NCBI GenBank assembly: GCA_014529385.2
Contig: CM043951.1
Span: forward strand, 112,284,969 to 112,348,968
Reading direction: 5' to 3'
DNA length: 64,000 nucleotides
Source of the DNA: Adiantum capillus-veneris
Taxonomy: Eukaryota; Streptophyta; Polypodiopsida; Polypodiales; Pteridaceae
The stretch's first letter is position 1. Every line of letters begins with the position of its first letter. Position numbers and translations under genes: made by a program. Shown piece after piece: positions 23,201-34,967 of this stretch. The notes under the pieces were generated by a model. It searched no databases and had not been told where the DNA came from. It was given only the letters and a program-made list of their open reading frames with translations.

Positions 23201-25060
23201 AGTAGTAAGAAAGAATAACCTTTAAGATGTAGCCTTATAGGTTGGACAAGTGGTGGACCTTAACACCCACATATTCTTAATAAAAGTGGTGAATCTTGAG
23301 ACCAAACCACTCAGGCTACTAGCAATAATAGCTTGGACAAGTGGTGGACCTTGAATGTAAACCCCTCATCTACGAAATATCGTGGGTTTAATGTATTTCG
23401 ATGGAGCCTAGCATCTTGGAGACATGGTGCAGCTTGCTTCTCGTCATGTTTCAATGGAGCCTATCTTGGACAAATGGTGGAGCATCCTTCTCTCCATGTT
23501 TCAATGGACCCTAGCTTGGACAAGTGGTGGACCTTTGTTTCTCTCTATGTTTCAATAGAGTTAGCTTGGACAAGTGGTGGACCTTGGAACCAAACCCCCA
23601 TGTAAAACCTATCATGGTCACTCCAAGTGGTAATAAAGAATAACCTTTAAGATGTAGCCTTATAGGTTGGACAAGTGGTGGACCTTAACACGCGCATATT
23701 CTTAATATAATGACATAGAGTGGAAAAGTGGTGAATCTTGAGACCAAACCACTCAGGCTACTAGCAATAATAGCTTGGACAAGTGTGGACCTTGAATGTA
23801 AACCCCTCATCTACGACATATCGTGGGTTTAATGTTTTTCGATGGAGCCTAGCATCTTGGAGACATGGTGCACCTTGCTTCTCCTCATGTTTCAATGGAG
23901 CCTAACTTGGACAAATGGTGGAGCATCCTTCTCTCCATGTTTCAATGGACCCTAGCTTAGACAAGGGTGGACCTTTGCTTCTCTCTATGTTTCAATAGAG
24001 TTAGCTTGGACAAGTGGTGGACCTTGGAACCAAACCCCATGTAAAACCTATCATGGTCACTCCAAGTAGTAAGAAAGAATAACCTTTAAGATGTAGCCTT
24101 ATAGGTTGGACAAGTGGTGGACCTTAACACCCACATATTCTTAATAAAAGTGGTGAATCTTGAGACCAAACCACTCAGGCTACTAGCAATAATAGCTTGG
24201 ACAAGTGGTGGACCTTGAATGTAAACCCCTCATCTACGAAATATCGTGGGTTTAATGTATTTCGATGGAGCCTAGCATCTTGGAGACATGGTGCAGCTTG
24301 CTTCTCGTCATGTTTCAATGGAGCCTATCTTGGACAAATGGTGGAGCATCCTTCTCTCCATGTTTCAATGGACCCTAGCTTGGACAAGTGGTGGACCTTT
24401 GTTTCTCTCTATGTTTCAATAGAGTTAGCTTGGACAAGTGGTGGACCTTGGAACCAAACCCCCATGTAAAACCTATCATGGTCACTCCAAGTGGTAATAA
24501 AGAATAACCTTTAAGATGTAGCCTTATAGGTTGGACAAGTGGTGGACCTTAACACGCGCATATTCTTAATATAATGACATAGAGTGGAAAAGTGGTGAAT
24601 CTTGAGACCAAACCACTCAGGCTACTACCAATAATAGCTTGGACAAGTGTTGGACCTTGAATGTAAACCCCTCATCTACGACATATCATGGGTTTAATGT
24701 TTTTCGATGGAGCCTAGCATCTTGGAGTCATGGTGCACCTTGATTCTCCTCATGTTTCAATGGAGCCTACCTTGGACAAATGGTGGAGCATCCTTCTCTC
24801 CATGTTTCAATGGACCCTAGCTTAGACAAGGGGTGGACCTTTGCTTCTCTCTATGTTTCAATAGAGTTAGCTTGGACAAGTGGTGGACCTTGGAACCAAA
24901 CCCCCATGTAAAACCTATCATGGTCACTCCAAGTAGTAAGAAAGAATAACCTTTAAGATGTAGCCTTATAGGTTGGACAAGTGGTGGACCTTAACACCCA
25001 CATATTCTTAATAAAAGTGGTGAATCTTGAGACCAAACCACTCACGCTACTAGCAATAAT
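20291..25060 (+). repeat. Second homogenised A/B satellite block
   Basis: The 867-bp A/B alternation resumes (A units near 21614, 22470, 23333 and 24197; B units between them). Units between 20.3 and about 24.1 kb contain frequent one-base deletions within otherwise near-identical sequence (GCTGGACAAG, GTGTGGACC, CCAACCCCC), while the A unit at 24197 is almost identical to those at 15484 and 17218. The B unit near 24639 is the partner of the one at 17660. Confidence 0.9.
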
Positions 25061-28000
25061 AGCTAGGGATAACCATTAAGATATAGTCTTTCAAGGGGTG
25101 AGAAAGAATAACCATTAAGATATAGTCTTATAGGTTGGACAAGTGGTGGACCTTAACACCCAAATATTCTTAATATAATGATAGAGAGTGGAAAAGTGGT
25201 GAATCTTGAGAGCAAACCACTCATGCTACTAGCGATAATAGGTTGGACAAATTGTTGATCTTGAATGTAAACCCCCATGTACAAAATAACGTGGGTTTAA
25301 GGTATTTCGATGGAGGCTAGCATCTTGGAGATATGGTGCAGCTTGCTTCTCTTCATGTTTCAATGGAGTCTATCTTGGACAAATGGTGGAGCATCCTTCT
25401 CTCCATGTTTCAATAGACCCTAGCTTAGACAAGTGGTGGACCTTTGCTTCTCTCTATGTTTCAATAGAGTTAGCTTGGACAAGTGGTGGACCTTGGAACC
25501 AACCCCCATGTAAAACCTTTCATGGTCACTCCAAGTGGTCAGAAAGAATAACCATTAAGATATAGTCTTATAGGTTGGACAAGTGGTGGACCTTAATACC
25601 CAAATATTCTTAATATAATGACACAGAGTGAAAAAGTGGTGAATCTTGAGACCAAACCCCTCATGCTACTAGCGTTAATAGTTGGACAACTGGTGGACCT
25701 TGAATGTAAACCTTCCATGTTTCAATAGAGTTAGCTTCGACAAATGGTGGAGCATCCTTCTCTCCATGTTTCAATGGAGCCTAGCTTGGACAAGTGGTGG
25801 ACCTTTTGCTTCTCTCTATGAGAAGAATAAAGTTAGCTTGGATAAGTGGTGGACCTTGGAACCAAACCCCTATGTAAAACATATCATGGACATTTCAAGT
25901 GGTGAGAAAGAATACCCTTTAAGATATACCCTTATAGGTTGGACAAGTGGTCGACCTTAACACCTAGATCTTCTTTATATAATGACATAGAGTGGAAAAG
26001 TGGTGAATCTTGAGACCAAACCACTCATGCTACTAGGGATAATAGCTTGGAAAAGTGACTGACCTTGACGTTAAACCCCACATGTAAACAATATCGTGGG
26101 TTTAAGGTATTTCAATGGATCCTAGAATCTTGGAGACATGGTGCAACTTGCTTCTTTTCATGTTTCAATGAAGCCTATCTTCCACCAATGGGGGATCATC
26201 CTTCTCTAAATGTCTCAGTGGAGCCTAGCTTGGACAAGTGGTGGACCTTTGCTTCTCTCTATGTTTCCATAGAGTTAGCTTGGACAAGTGGTGGACCTTG
26301 AAACCAAACCCCCATGTAAAACATATCATGGTCATTCCAAGTGGTGAGAAATAATACCCTTTAAGATCTAGCCTTATAGGTTGGACAAGTGCGACCTTAA
26401 AACCTAGATCTTCATAATATAACGACATAGAGTGGAAAAGTGGTAAATCTTGAGACCAAACCACTCATGCTACTAGGATAATAGCTTGGAAAAGTGACTG
26501 ACCTTGAATTAAACCCCACATGTAAACAATATCGTGGGTTTAAGGTATTTCAATGGATCCTAGAATCTTGGAGACATGGTGCAGATTGCTTCCCTTCATG
26601 TTTCAATGGAGCCTATCTTGGACAAATGGTGGAGCATCCTTCTCTCCATGTTTCAATGGAGCCTAGCTTGGACAAGTGGTGGACCTTTGCTTCTCTCTAT
26701 GTTTCAATAGAGTTAGCTTGGACAAGTGGTGGGCCTTGGAACCAAACCCCATGTAAAAACCTATCTTGGTAACTCCAAGTGGTGAGAAAGAATAAAGTTT
26801 AAGATATAGCCTTATAGGTTGGACAAGTGGTGGACCTTAGCACCCAGATATTCTTAATAGAATGACATAGAGTGGAAAAATGGTGAATCTTGAGACCAAA
26901 CCACTCATGCTACTAGAGATAATAGGTTGGACAAGTGGTGGACCTTGAATGTAAACCCCCCATGTACAAAATATCATGGGTTTGAGGTATTTCAATGGAG
27001 CCTAGCATCTTGGAGACATGGTGTAGCTTGCTTCTCTTCATGTTTCAATGGAGCGTATCTTGGACAAATGGTGGAGCATCCTTCTCTCCATGTTTCAATG
27101 GACCCTAGCTTGGACAAGTGGTGGACCTTTGATTCTCTCTATGTTTCAATAGAGTTAGCTTGGACAAGTGGTGGACCTTGAAACAAACCCCCATGTAAAA
27201 CCTATGCTGGTCACTCCAAGTGGTGAGAAAGAATAACCCTTAAGATATAGCCTTATAGGTTGGACAAGTGGTGGACCTTAACACCCAAATATTCTTAATA
27301 TAATGACATAGAGTGAAAAAGTGGTGAATCTTGAGACCAAACCACTCATGCTACTAGCGTTAATAGGTTGGACAAGTGGTGGACCTTGAATGTAAACCCC
27401 CCATGTTTCAATAGAGTTAGCTTCGACAAATGGTAGAGGATCCTTCTCTCCATGTTTCAATGGAGCCTAGCTTGGACAAGTGGTGGACCTTTGTTTCTCT
27501 CTATGTTTCAATAGAGTTAGCTTGGACAAGTGGTGGACCTTGGAGCCAAACCCCCATGTAAAACATATCATGGACATTTCAAGTGGTGAGAAAGAATACC
27601 CTTTAAGATATACCCTTATAGGTTGGACAAGTGGTCGACCTTAACACCCAGATCTTCTTAACGTAATGACATAGAGTGGAAAAGTGGTGAATCTTGAGAC
27701 CAAACCACTCATGCTACTAGAGATAATAGGTTGGACAAGTGGTGGACCTTGAATGTAAACTCCCCATGTACAAAATATCATGGGTTTAAGGTATTTCAAT
27801 GGATCTTAGCATCTTGGAGACATGGTGCAGCTTGCTTCTCTTCATGTTTCAATGGAGCCTATCTTGGACAAATGGTGGAGCATCCTTCTCTCCATGTTTC
27901 AATGGACCCTAGCTTAGACAAGTGGTGGACCTTTGCTTCTCTCTATGTTTCAATAGAGTTAGCTTGGACAAGTGGTGGAACTTGGAACCAAACCCCCATG

Positions 28001-28855
28001 TAAAACCTATCATGGTCATTCCAAGTGGTGAGAAAGAATACCCTTTAAGATATAGCCTTATAGGTTGGACAAGTGGTGGACCTTAACACCCAGATCTTCT
28101 TAATATAATGACATAGAGTAGAAAAGTGGTGAATCTTGACATCAAACCACTCATGCTACTAGTGATAATAGGTTGGACAAGTGGTGGACCTTGAATGTAA
28201 ACCCCCATGTACGAAATATCATGGGTTTAAGATATTTCAATGGAGCCTAGCATTTTGGAGACATGGTGCAGCTTGCTTCTCTTCATGTTTCAATCAACCT
28301 GGCTTGGACAAATGGTGGAGCATCCTTCTCTCCATGTTTCAATGGAGCCTAGCTTGACAAGTGGTGGACCTTTGATTCTCTCTATGTTTCAATATAGTTA
28401 GCTTGACAAGTGGTGGACCTTGGAACCATACCCCTATGAAAAAAACCCATCATGTGCATTCCAAGTGGTGGTAAATAATACCATTTAATAGATTATAACC
28501 TTATTGGACAAGTGGTGGACCTTAACACCTACTTATATGATCATAGATTAAAAGTGGATAATCAGTAGAACAAGGTGAATCTTGAGACCAAACCACTCAT
28601 GCTATGGGGATAATAGGTTGGACAAGTGGTGGACCTTGAATTTAAACCCCCACTATACAAAATATCATGGGTTTAAGGTATTTCAATGGAGCCTAGCATC
28701 TCAAAGACATGGTGCATCTTGCTTCTCTCTTCATGTTTCAATGGAGCCTATTTTGGACAAATGGTGGAGCATCCTTCTCTCCATGTTTCAATGGACCCTA
28801 GATTGGACAAGTGGTGGACCTTTGCTTCTCTCTATGTTTCAATATAGTTAGCCTA
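25061..28855 (+). repeat. Diverged monomers, right flank of the main array
   Basis: After TAGCTAGGGATAACC (25061) the monomers become older: GACCTTGAATGTAAACCCCCC followed by ATGTACAAAATATCATGGG, and longer variants up to 28.85 kb. They resemble the monomers in reverse orientation at 38.2-41.6 kb more than the young A/B units do. Core copies continue to the edge of the gene. Confidence 0.85.
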
Positions 28856-28857
28856 TA

Positions 28858-29063
28858 TTAGACAATTAGTAGACCTCTCATCTCTCCATGTTGTCTAGAG
28901 CTGAGCTTGGACAAGTGGTGGACCTTACTTCTCCCTTCCCTTAGTTTACTAGCTTAAATGATCACTATGTATACTTGCTTAGATCTAGCTTGAACAAGTG
29001 GTGGAACTTGTATTCACACAAACTTAATCCATTACAAAAAAGTATATGTTAAAATAACATTTG
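28858..29063 (+). repeat. Left arm of an inverted repeat flanking the gene cassette
   Basis: This stretch (TGTCTAGAGCTGAGCTTGG ... TACAAAAAAGTATATG ... ATAACAT) has a close reverse-complement match at 43468-43672 and a partial one at 37740-37870. Similarity to the right arm runs to within about 15 bases of the acceptor of the first coding exon (AG at 29078-29079). It contains two cores around 28910 and 28992. Confidence 0.8.
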
Positions 29064-29084
29064 GTTTTTTTTGTTTCAGGAAAG

Positions 29085-30275
29085 ATGGCTCCAAAAAAAC
29101 AGGTTGCAAGGGTTGCTGTCTCAGTTGACTATACTTGCAATGATCTTAGGAAATGGTATTTGGACATACATGGTATAGAGGGTGCACAATTTCATAAGGT
29201 GCATCTATTTATTGCCAAAAAGGAGAATGACAGCTTGTTTGAAGATGTTGGACAAGTTGTGGAAGCATCTGTCTCTGTAGTTGATAGTCATCCAGAGGTG
29301 GAATGCATTGACATTCTAGTTCCAATGAATCTAGAATTTCAACTATCTCCAGGAGCATATGCATTGGAGCGCATGTCTAGAAACAAAGAAGAGACAATGT
29401 TTTTCTCGAGGATGGAAGTTTGCAGAATCAAATCCAAATATCACACAGCAGATCAACTTCAAAGCTCCATCATTGCCACACTACAACGAAAAAAGGTGAA
29501 AGCTTCACGACCACCATCCACAAAGAAGCAAGCAAAAGTGCAGAAAGTAGAAGCTAAGCGAACTAGTTCCATTTTGGATGTAGACAAGGCATCTTTGGCA
29601 TCCTCATCAACAGAGGGTTCAATGTCAAAGATGAGAATTGTGGATCCAGATGTTTTAGAAGCTGAGGCCATGAAAGGACAAGAAAAAGATACAGGTGGAA
29701 TGAATAAGTACATAAATTATTTTCCTTTCCAATATAGGGAATTTGATATCCCTATTCAAAATTGTTGGCTTGCTCCTGATCACTATAATGCACGTATTAT
29801 GGATAAAAAACACGCTGAAAGTGTGTTATTTGGATTTTCACGGAGTACGACCAAGCCTGCAGCATGTGCATATTTGATGCCTGTTCGAAATGCAAAATCA
29901 AAGAAGGGGACTCCTTTGGCAGTAGAAGAGGTAGAGGAGCAAAAAATTAAAGATTATCATTATTGGATTCTTGATGGGCAGCATTCAATCTATGCTGCAA
30001 AAGTTTTGCTTCACAATGAACAAAACAACAAAGAGATCTTTGAAAGACTGATTAGCGTGTATAAATTTAGAAAGGCTCGCATTGTTGTGAATGCTCCTCC
30101 ATTTGTTGCAACTGCTATATCTGCCATTGCAAATGAGGAGGCTCAGGCATTGTATGTCAAGCAACCTTACAGCCAAATATTGAGACATTTACGGAGTCAA
30201 TGGATCTTCTCAGGACGACCACCAAAGGCAGCAAGTGGAATTGCAGAGGGACATGCATCTCGTGCCGGATGGGAT
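29085..30275 (+). CDS. Exon 1: N-terminal domain and ParB-like domain of the modular gene
   Basis: The exon opens at the acceptor TTTGTTTCAG (AG 29078-29079); the first ATG is at 29085 and a TAA in frame at 29055 closes the frame upstream. It encodes 397 residues. Residues 1-125 form an unrecognised globular region, and 135-160 are Lys/Arg-rich (starting RKKVK), a possible nuclear signal. Residues about 225-390 resemble a ParB/DGQHR-type nuclease-like domain: FPFQYREFDIPIQNCWLAP, then WILDGQHSIYAAK with D297-G-Q-H-S301 where ParB-like proteins have a DGxHR motif. The Arg is replaced by Ser. It ends at GAT|GTAAGT, a consensus donor in phase 0, and reads straight into exon 2. In prokaryotic and phage proteins a ParB domain is often followed by a DNA methylase, the order seen here. 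The domain call is by motif and could be wrong in detail; that it is a real gene is clear. Confidence 0.8.
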
Positions 30276-30359
30276 GTAAGTTATTTTCTTTGTCTTTTTG
30301 ATAGTGTTTAATTAACAAATCTTGCTCAATAGTTTAATTATTTCTCTATTTCTTTTTAG
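30276..30359 (+). other. Intron 1 (84 bp, phase 0)
   Basis: The intron runs from GTAAGTTATT to TTTCTTTTTAG. It is A+T-rich and joins GAT to GCT, so the frame continues from GWD to AFLRLARM. A stop follows soon if it is retained (TAA at 30309-30311). Confidence 0.9.
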
Positions 30360-31740
30360 GCTTTTCTTCGATTGGCAAGAATGAGTGCAGCAGCAAGTTG
30401 GATTGCTAAACAGGCACACATGGTCACGTACTCTGATTTAGTTTATGATTGCTGGATAGAAATCATTGAAAATCTAGAAGAGGAGAATAAGAAACCCCCA
30501 ACAACTGTATTTAGATACCTTTGTGGCCTTGAGGAATCAGAGGTAAAGACTATTCAAGAAGAGATTAGAGATGAGAAGATTTTACTGTCAAAGAGTGCAA
30601 AGGATGGTGATGCAACTGACATGTATGATCGAATCAAGCAGTTGAAGCAAGACAAATTGATTCAAGATGCACTTCTTGAAGGCTTCAACAATTTGAATGA
30701 GTCTTCACCATGTAAAGACTGGGAGGAGGTGGTCAAAATGTATAACATCAATGATGTTGTTTATAAAACAATTTTAATGCTATGCGAGGAATGGATCAGA
30801 TCTAGTTTGACGCGTGGAACAAAGAAAATGGCTTTTCCAGATGGAGCAATAAAATACATGCAATGGGCAATTCACCTTCAAAAGGAGAAAACTGAGCCTA
30901 GAGATTTGCCATGGTCAATCTATGTGGTGAGCCTACAAATGGAAGGCAATCTCTACTTGATGCGCCACTTCAATAATAAAGTGCCTATTGGCTTATGTGT
31001 TTTAGATATGACAAAAAACGTTGGAGGCAATTTGAAGTGGAGTGAGGAGACATTTAACAATGCTTTGGATGGGATCTTGGCTATTGCTGGAGGGTCAACA
31101 GATCCTGGATTTGTCTTTCTTGCATTTGTGGATTTCACTAACTTCACAAAATTGCAATGTGCCTTTCACGCCATGGGAGATAATCTGAGCTACCATTGTT
31201 GTGGTGCATTGCATCACTTTCCATCAGCTCCTTGCAAAGGAGCAATTCAATTCCTAACAGTTATTGCCTTCTTGGGACAAGGCAATGCATTTGAAGACCT
31301 GAGAAGAAGATCAGAGGAACATCCCATGCCAATTGATTGTTCTCTTCTTCAAGTAGCAGATAACGATATGTCAGATTTGCAATATTTGGAGGCCAAAAAA
31401 AGAGCTTTGGTCAAGCACTACATTCGTACATATTGTTTTGAAGACCGCAAGCTTGTTGATGTTTTTGGTGATGGCTCCTTGGTTGCACAAGAAGGAATAC
31501 AACAGAAAAAAGAAGTCATCTGCTTAATTGATAGTGTGGAGGAGGCAAAAAGCATGGAGACCATGCTGCTAGACTTTGTTAAGTCTCATGAAGATATAGA
31601 AAAATGGGCTGGACTTCAACAATCCACTTCGCAATCAGGCGACATTGTGCCTGTTACAGAGGAGTGCTCTCCACAAAGAGAAGAAGAACAACAACAACAC
31701 CATCCTCTGTCAATGGAGGACTTTTTGGAAATGGAGACAC
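30360..31740 (+). CDS. Exon 2: degenerate methyltransferase-like domain, shared 5' module
   Basis: This exon encodes residues 398-857 of the joined protein. A helical, Lys/Glu-rich region comes first. From about residue 575 the layout recalls a permuted DNA N4-cytosine/N6-adenine methyltransferase: IGLCVLDMTKN (D613) stands where DPPY/DPPW is expected, followed by a Trp and the FVFLAFVDF strand; then KLVDVFGDGSLVAQEG (D764, FGDGS 766-770) resembles the FxGxG cofactor-binding motif, followed by a strand and acidic residues. Because DPPY is lost, I infer a non-catalytic or strongly altered domain. The tail is Glu/Gln/His-rich. The coding sequence reaches ACAC|GTATGT (donor at 31741, phase 1); read through, it would end after three more codons at TGA 31749-31751, a possible short isoform. 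The strong donor and the matching downstream exons argue for splicing. Confidence 0.8.
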
Positions 31741-34410
31741 GTATGTTTTGAGTTTCTTGTGCATGTTAGTGTTTCTTGTTACTGATTTGATACTCTTAAT
31801 GTTAGATTTTGCTTTATATAGTATTGATTGAGCTTGTATTTTTTATCTCAAGCATTCAAGTTTGAATGTAAATAGTAAATTACTTGAGTTTTTGAATGGT
31901 GGATCTGTAGACTAAAACTAAAACATTTAATACTCACAAAGACTTAATTACTTAAGAGCTTGAACTCAATAAGTTTTGGACCTTTTATCAATACCCCCTT
32001 GATATGATACATTAGATCGTAGCATGGTTAAATGGTGATGCTTCATAAATTGAACCTAGCTTAGACAGGTGCTGGAGCCTAAATTTAAACTAACCTTGCT
32101 AGAAGGGAGCTTATGTTTGGACTTTGAGAAATAGCATAAGTAATCAATTAGAGCATAGATTAGACATGTGGTGGTGGCCGCCTTAGAGACCAAAATCTTA
32201 ATGAGCTTGGAAAGGTATTTAAGTACTGCAATTTACTTAGTTTTAGTACTCATTAAATGCATAGCTTGACAAAAGGTGGACCTTACATGGATCCTAATTT
32301 CAAGAGGTGTGGTAGACCTTCAAAACAAGCTCATATAGCTTGGACATGTGGTAGACCTTGCATGAAGACTAGTTTAGACAAGTGTGGTACACCTTGTAAC
32401 CAACACCCATTTGTTATATTAGCTTGGACAAGTGGTGGACCTTGCTTTTATGTTTCAATGGAGCATATTTTGGACAGGTGGTAGACCTTGTTTCTCTCCA
32501 TGCTTCAATGGAGAGAAACTTTAGCTTGGACAAGTGGTGGACCTTGTTTTTATGTTTTAAAGGAGCATATTTCGGACAAGTGGTAGACATAGTTTCTCTC
32601 CATGGTTCAATGGAACCCACCTCAAGACAAGTGAAGTACCTTGAAACCAAACCCCTAATACAACCTACTAAATAGGTTGAAAATTGGTGGGATATGAAAC
32701 CATCCATGATAGAGCATAGTATAGGTGAAAACGTAGTGGTCCTTATATCAATTACCCATGCATAGCTTGGACAAGTGGTGGACCTTGATTCTCTCTATGT
32801 TTCAATGGATCCTATCTTGGACTAGAGATATATCTTACTTAGTTCCATGCTTCAATGGATTGTAGCTTGGATAAGGAGTGGAACTTCAAACAAAACTCCA
32901 CAGCATAGCATATATTAACAATTCATGGGTTTTATAGAGATTGTCTTGCCTATTTTGGAGAGTTGGTACACCTTTATTCTCCATTCTTCAATGGATCTGA
33001 GGTTGGACAAGCGGAGCTGGAGAAGTGGTCAACCTTAAAATGAAACCTCCCATGCTACAACCCATCATAGATCGTATATGTAGTGGACCTTGAAACTCTT
33101 TTATGTCCCTAGCTTAGAGAAGCATTGCACTCTTGATTATCTCCATACATGAAGGCAAGGTGGACAAGTGGTGGACCTTCAACCAGAATCTCTAGGCAAT
33201 AATAGGCAAGTGGTGGACTCTTGTTCAATGGGCCTAGCTTAGACAAACAATGGAGCTGCTTCTCTGCAATGAATCAATGGATCGCTTAGAAAAGTGGAGC
33301 TGAGTTGTTCAAGGAGAAAGCTAAAAGAAAGGGCTGGGAAGGATCCTAAGAAAGAAAAGTGGTGGAGCTTTGCTTCTATGTTAATGGACCATAGAGGTAC
33401 AGCTTGCTTCTAGTTCCAATGGACCATAGCTTAACAAGTGGTAGACCTTGAAAAACACCCCTCGTATACAACATATTATGGGGTTTTCATGTTTCAATGG
33501 CTCCTAGCTTGGACAAATGGTAGAGCTTGCTTCTCTTTATGTTTCAATGGATCCAATCTTAGCCAAGGGGTGGACCTTGAAACAAGAATCCCCCCCCCCC
33601 CATGTACAACGTATTATGGGTTTTGAAAGCACTGGGAGAAAATAATAGCTTTGATAAGTGGTGGACCTTGCTTCTCTCCATGCTTCAATGGAGCCGAGGT
33701 TGGACACATGTTGGAGAGAAGATGGTTGCCCATGAAATAAGACCATGCATGCTATAATCAATCATATGTTGTACACATGTGGACCTTGCAATTGTTTTAT
33801 ATGCCTAACTTGGACAAGTGGAGGACCCTTGATTACCTCCAGATATCAACAACAAGCCAAGTTTGGACAAGTGTAGTACCACCAAACCAGAATCTATATG
33901 CTACAATAGAGTATAGGTAGGACACGCGATGAACCTTGATATCAAACCACCATCCATGCTACTAGAGATGATAGGTTTCACATGTGGTGGAACCTTGTAT
34001 CAATGTTCTATGTGTAGTTTTTGACTAGTGATAGACCTTGAAACTAATCCCTCTAGGCTACAAGAAAAAAGAGATGGATGAGGAGGCTAGACTACTTTTG
34101 TTGCATCAATGCATCCCATGTTACCACATATACTATAGGGTTCTTGGATAAGTGTTGGATCTTGTGTCAATGCTCCATGTCTAGCTTGGACAAGTGGTGG
34201 ACCTTGGTTCTCTCTATGCTTCAAATGGGCAATAGATTGGAGACACAGTGGCCTTTTTTTTCCAATGATTTTATTTTTTGGAAACCTTGGAGGCACCATG
34301 TAAGAGGCACTCTAAGTCTTCCATACAATGGACCTATTGGACTATAAAATAATGATATCTTTCTTTGATATTGTCATTATTTTATGCATAATATTTTCTT
34401 CTTTTTGCAG
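31741..34410 (+). other. Intron 2 (SET isoform) holding degenerate satellite cores
   Basis: The intron starts at the strong donor GTATGT and ends at CTTCTTTTTGCAG (AG 34409-34410). It carries many eroded plus-strand copies of the core, clearest at 32424-32440, 32525-32545, 32765-32785, 33165-33175 and 34190-34205, but no regular monomer array. A run of about 13 C lies near 33588-33600. No protein-like frame was found. Alternative use of the same donor with later acceptors would make this intron 3868 bp (HAD-1) or 10236 bp (HAD-2). Confidence 0.75.
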
Positions 34411-34967
34411 ACACAAAGGAGTTAAGTGATATAAAAACTAGATGTATTTCACACTATGATTGGCATGAAGATCCTTTTGGGACACCAACTTTTCCTATTC
34501 CCAAAGATGTAATTTTCCATATTAACGGTGTGGATTTTGAAGTGCGACTTTCATGTATTGAAGGAGCTGGTTATGGGCTATTTGTGCATACTACCCTGGA
34601 AAGTGGTTTGACTATTCTAAACTATGGAGGGCATAAGTATAGATTTCAAGACTGGAAAAAGATATGCAAAATATTTCCAAGAGCTTATAAATATTCTCTT
34701 CTAGAGGATCCAAACATAGAAGAAGAGGAAGATCAATCATACATTATTGGTTGTGTAGAAGAAGGAAACGTGTCGGGCTATATAAATAGTTCTCACAGTA
34801 CAAATGTCTGTCCCAACGTACGCTATACATTTGATCCAAATTTGCCACCTTGGCATAAATGCACCTCTTCACACATCAAGTCAGAAGAATATGGCCATGT
34901 ATGCATTGAGACTATTTGTCAAGTTGAAGCAGGAGAAGAGTTGTTTGCTGACTATAACTTTACTTGA
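34411..34967 (+). CDS. SET-domain terminal exon (no Met codon)
   Basis: The exon opens with two bases that complete the phase-1 codon left by exon 2 (C+AC), then 184 codons to TGA 34965-34967. It contains no Met codon, and the frame upstream is closed by TAA at 34389, so it can only be translated as a downstream exon. The sequence has SET-domain hallmarks: GAGYGLFVHTTLESG (the GxGxGLF strand), NYGGHKY, YINSSHSTNVCPNVRY in the place of the NHSxxPN motif (with extra residues between N and HS), and VEAGEELFADYNF at the end, with the Asp-Tyr pair. SET proteins transfer methyl groups from S-adenosylmethionine to protein lysines, usually histones. No pre-SET or post-SET Cys cluster is present. Joined to exons 1-2 it would give about 1042 residues. 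Activity is uncertain because of the altered NHS motif. Confidence 0.8.

Noticed and set aside
8067..24469. Dozens of ~90-codon open frames read as a gene family
   Set aside because: They start at TTG in the satellite core, repeat with the 867-bp period, and nearby units are disrupted without other change. Listed only as a low-interest finding.
29061..29084. Upstream TTG as start of exon 1
   Set aside because: It lies in the pyrimidine tract of the splice acceptor; the ATG at 29085 is inside the exon.
31741..31751. Natural stop of the ParB/methyltransferase gene at TGA 31749
   Set aside because: The last codons overlap a consensus donor GTATGT, and three phase-compatible exons without usable starts follow. 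Retained only as a possible short isoform.
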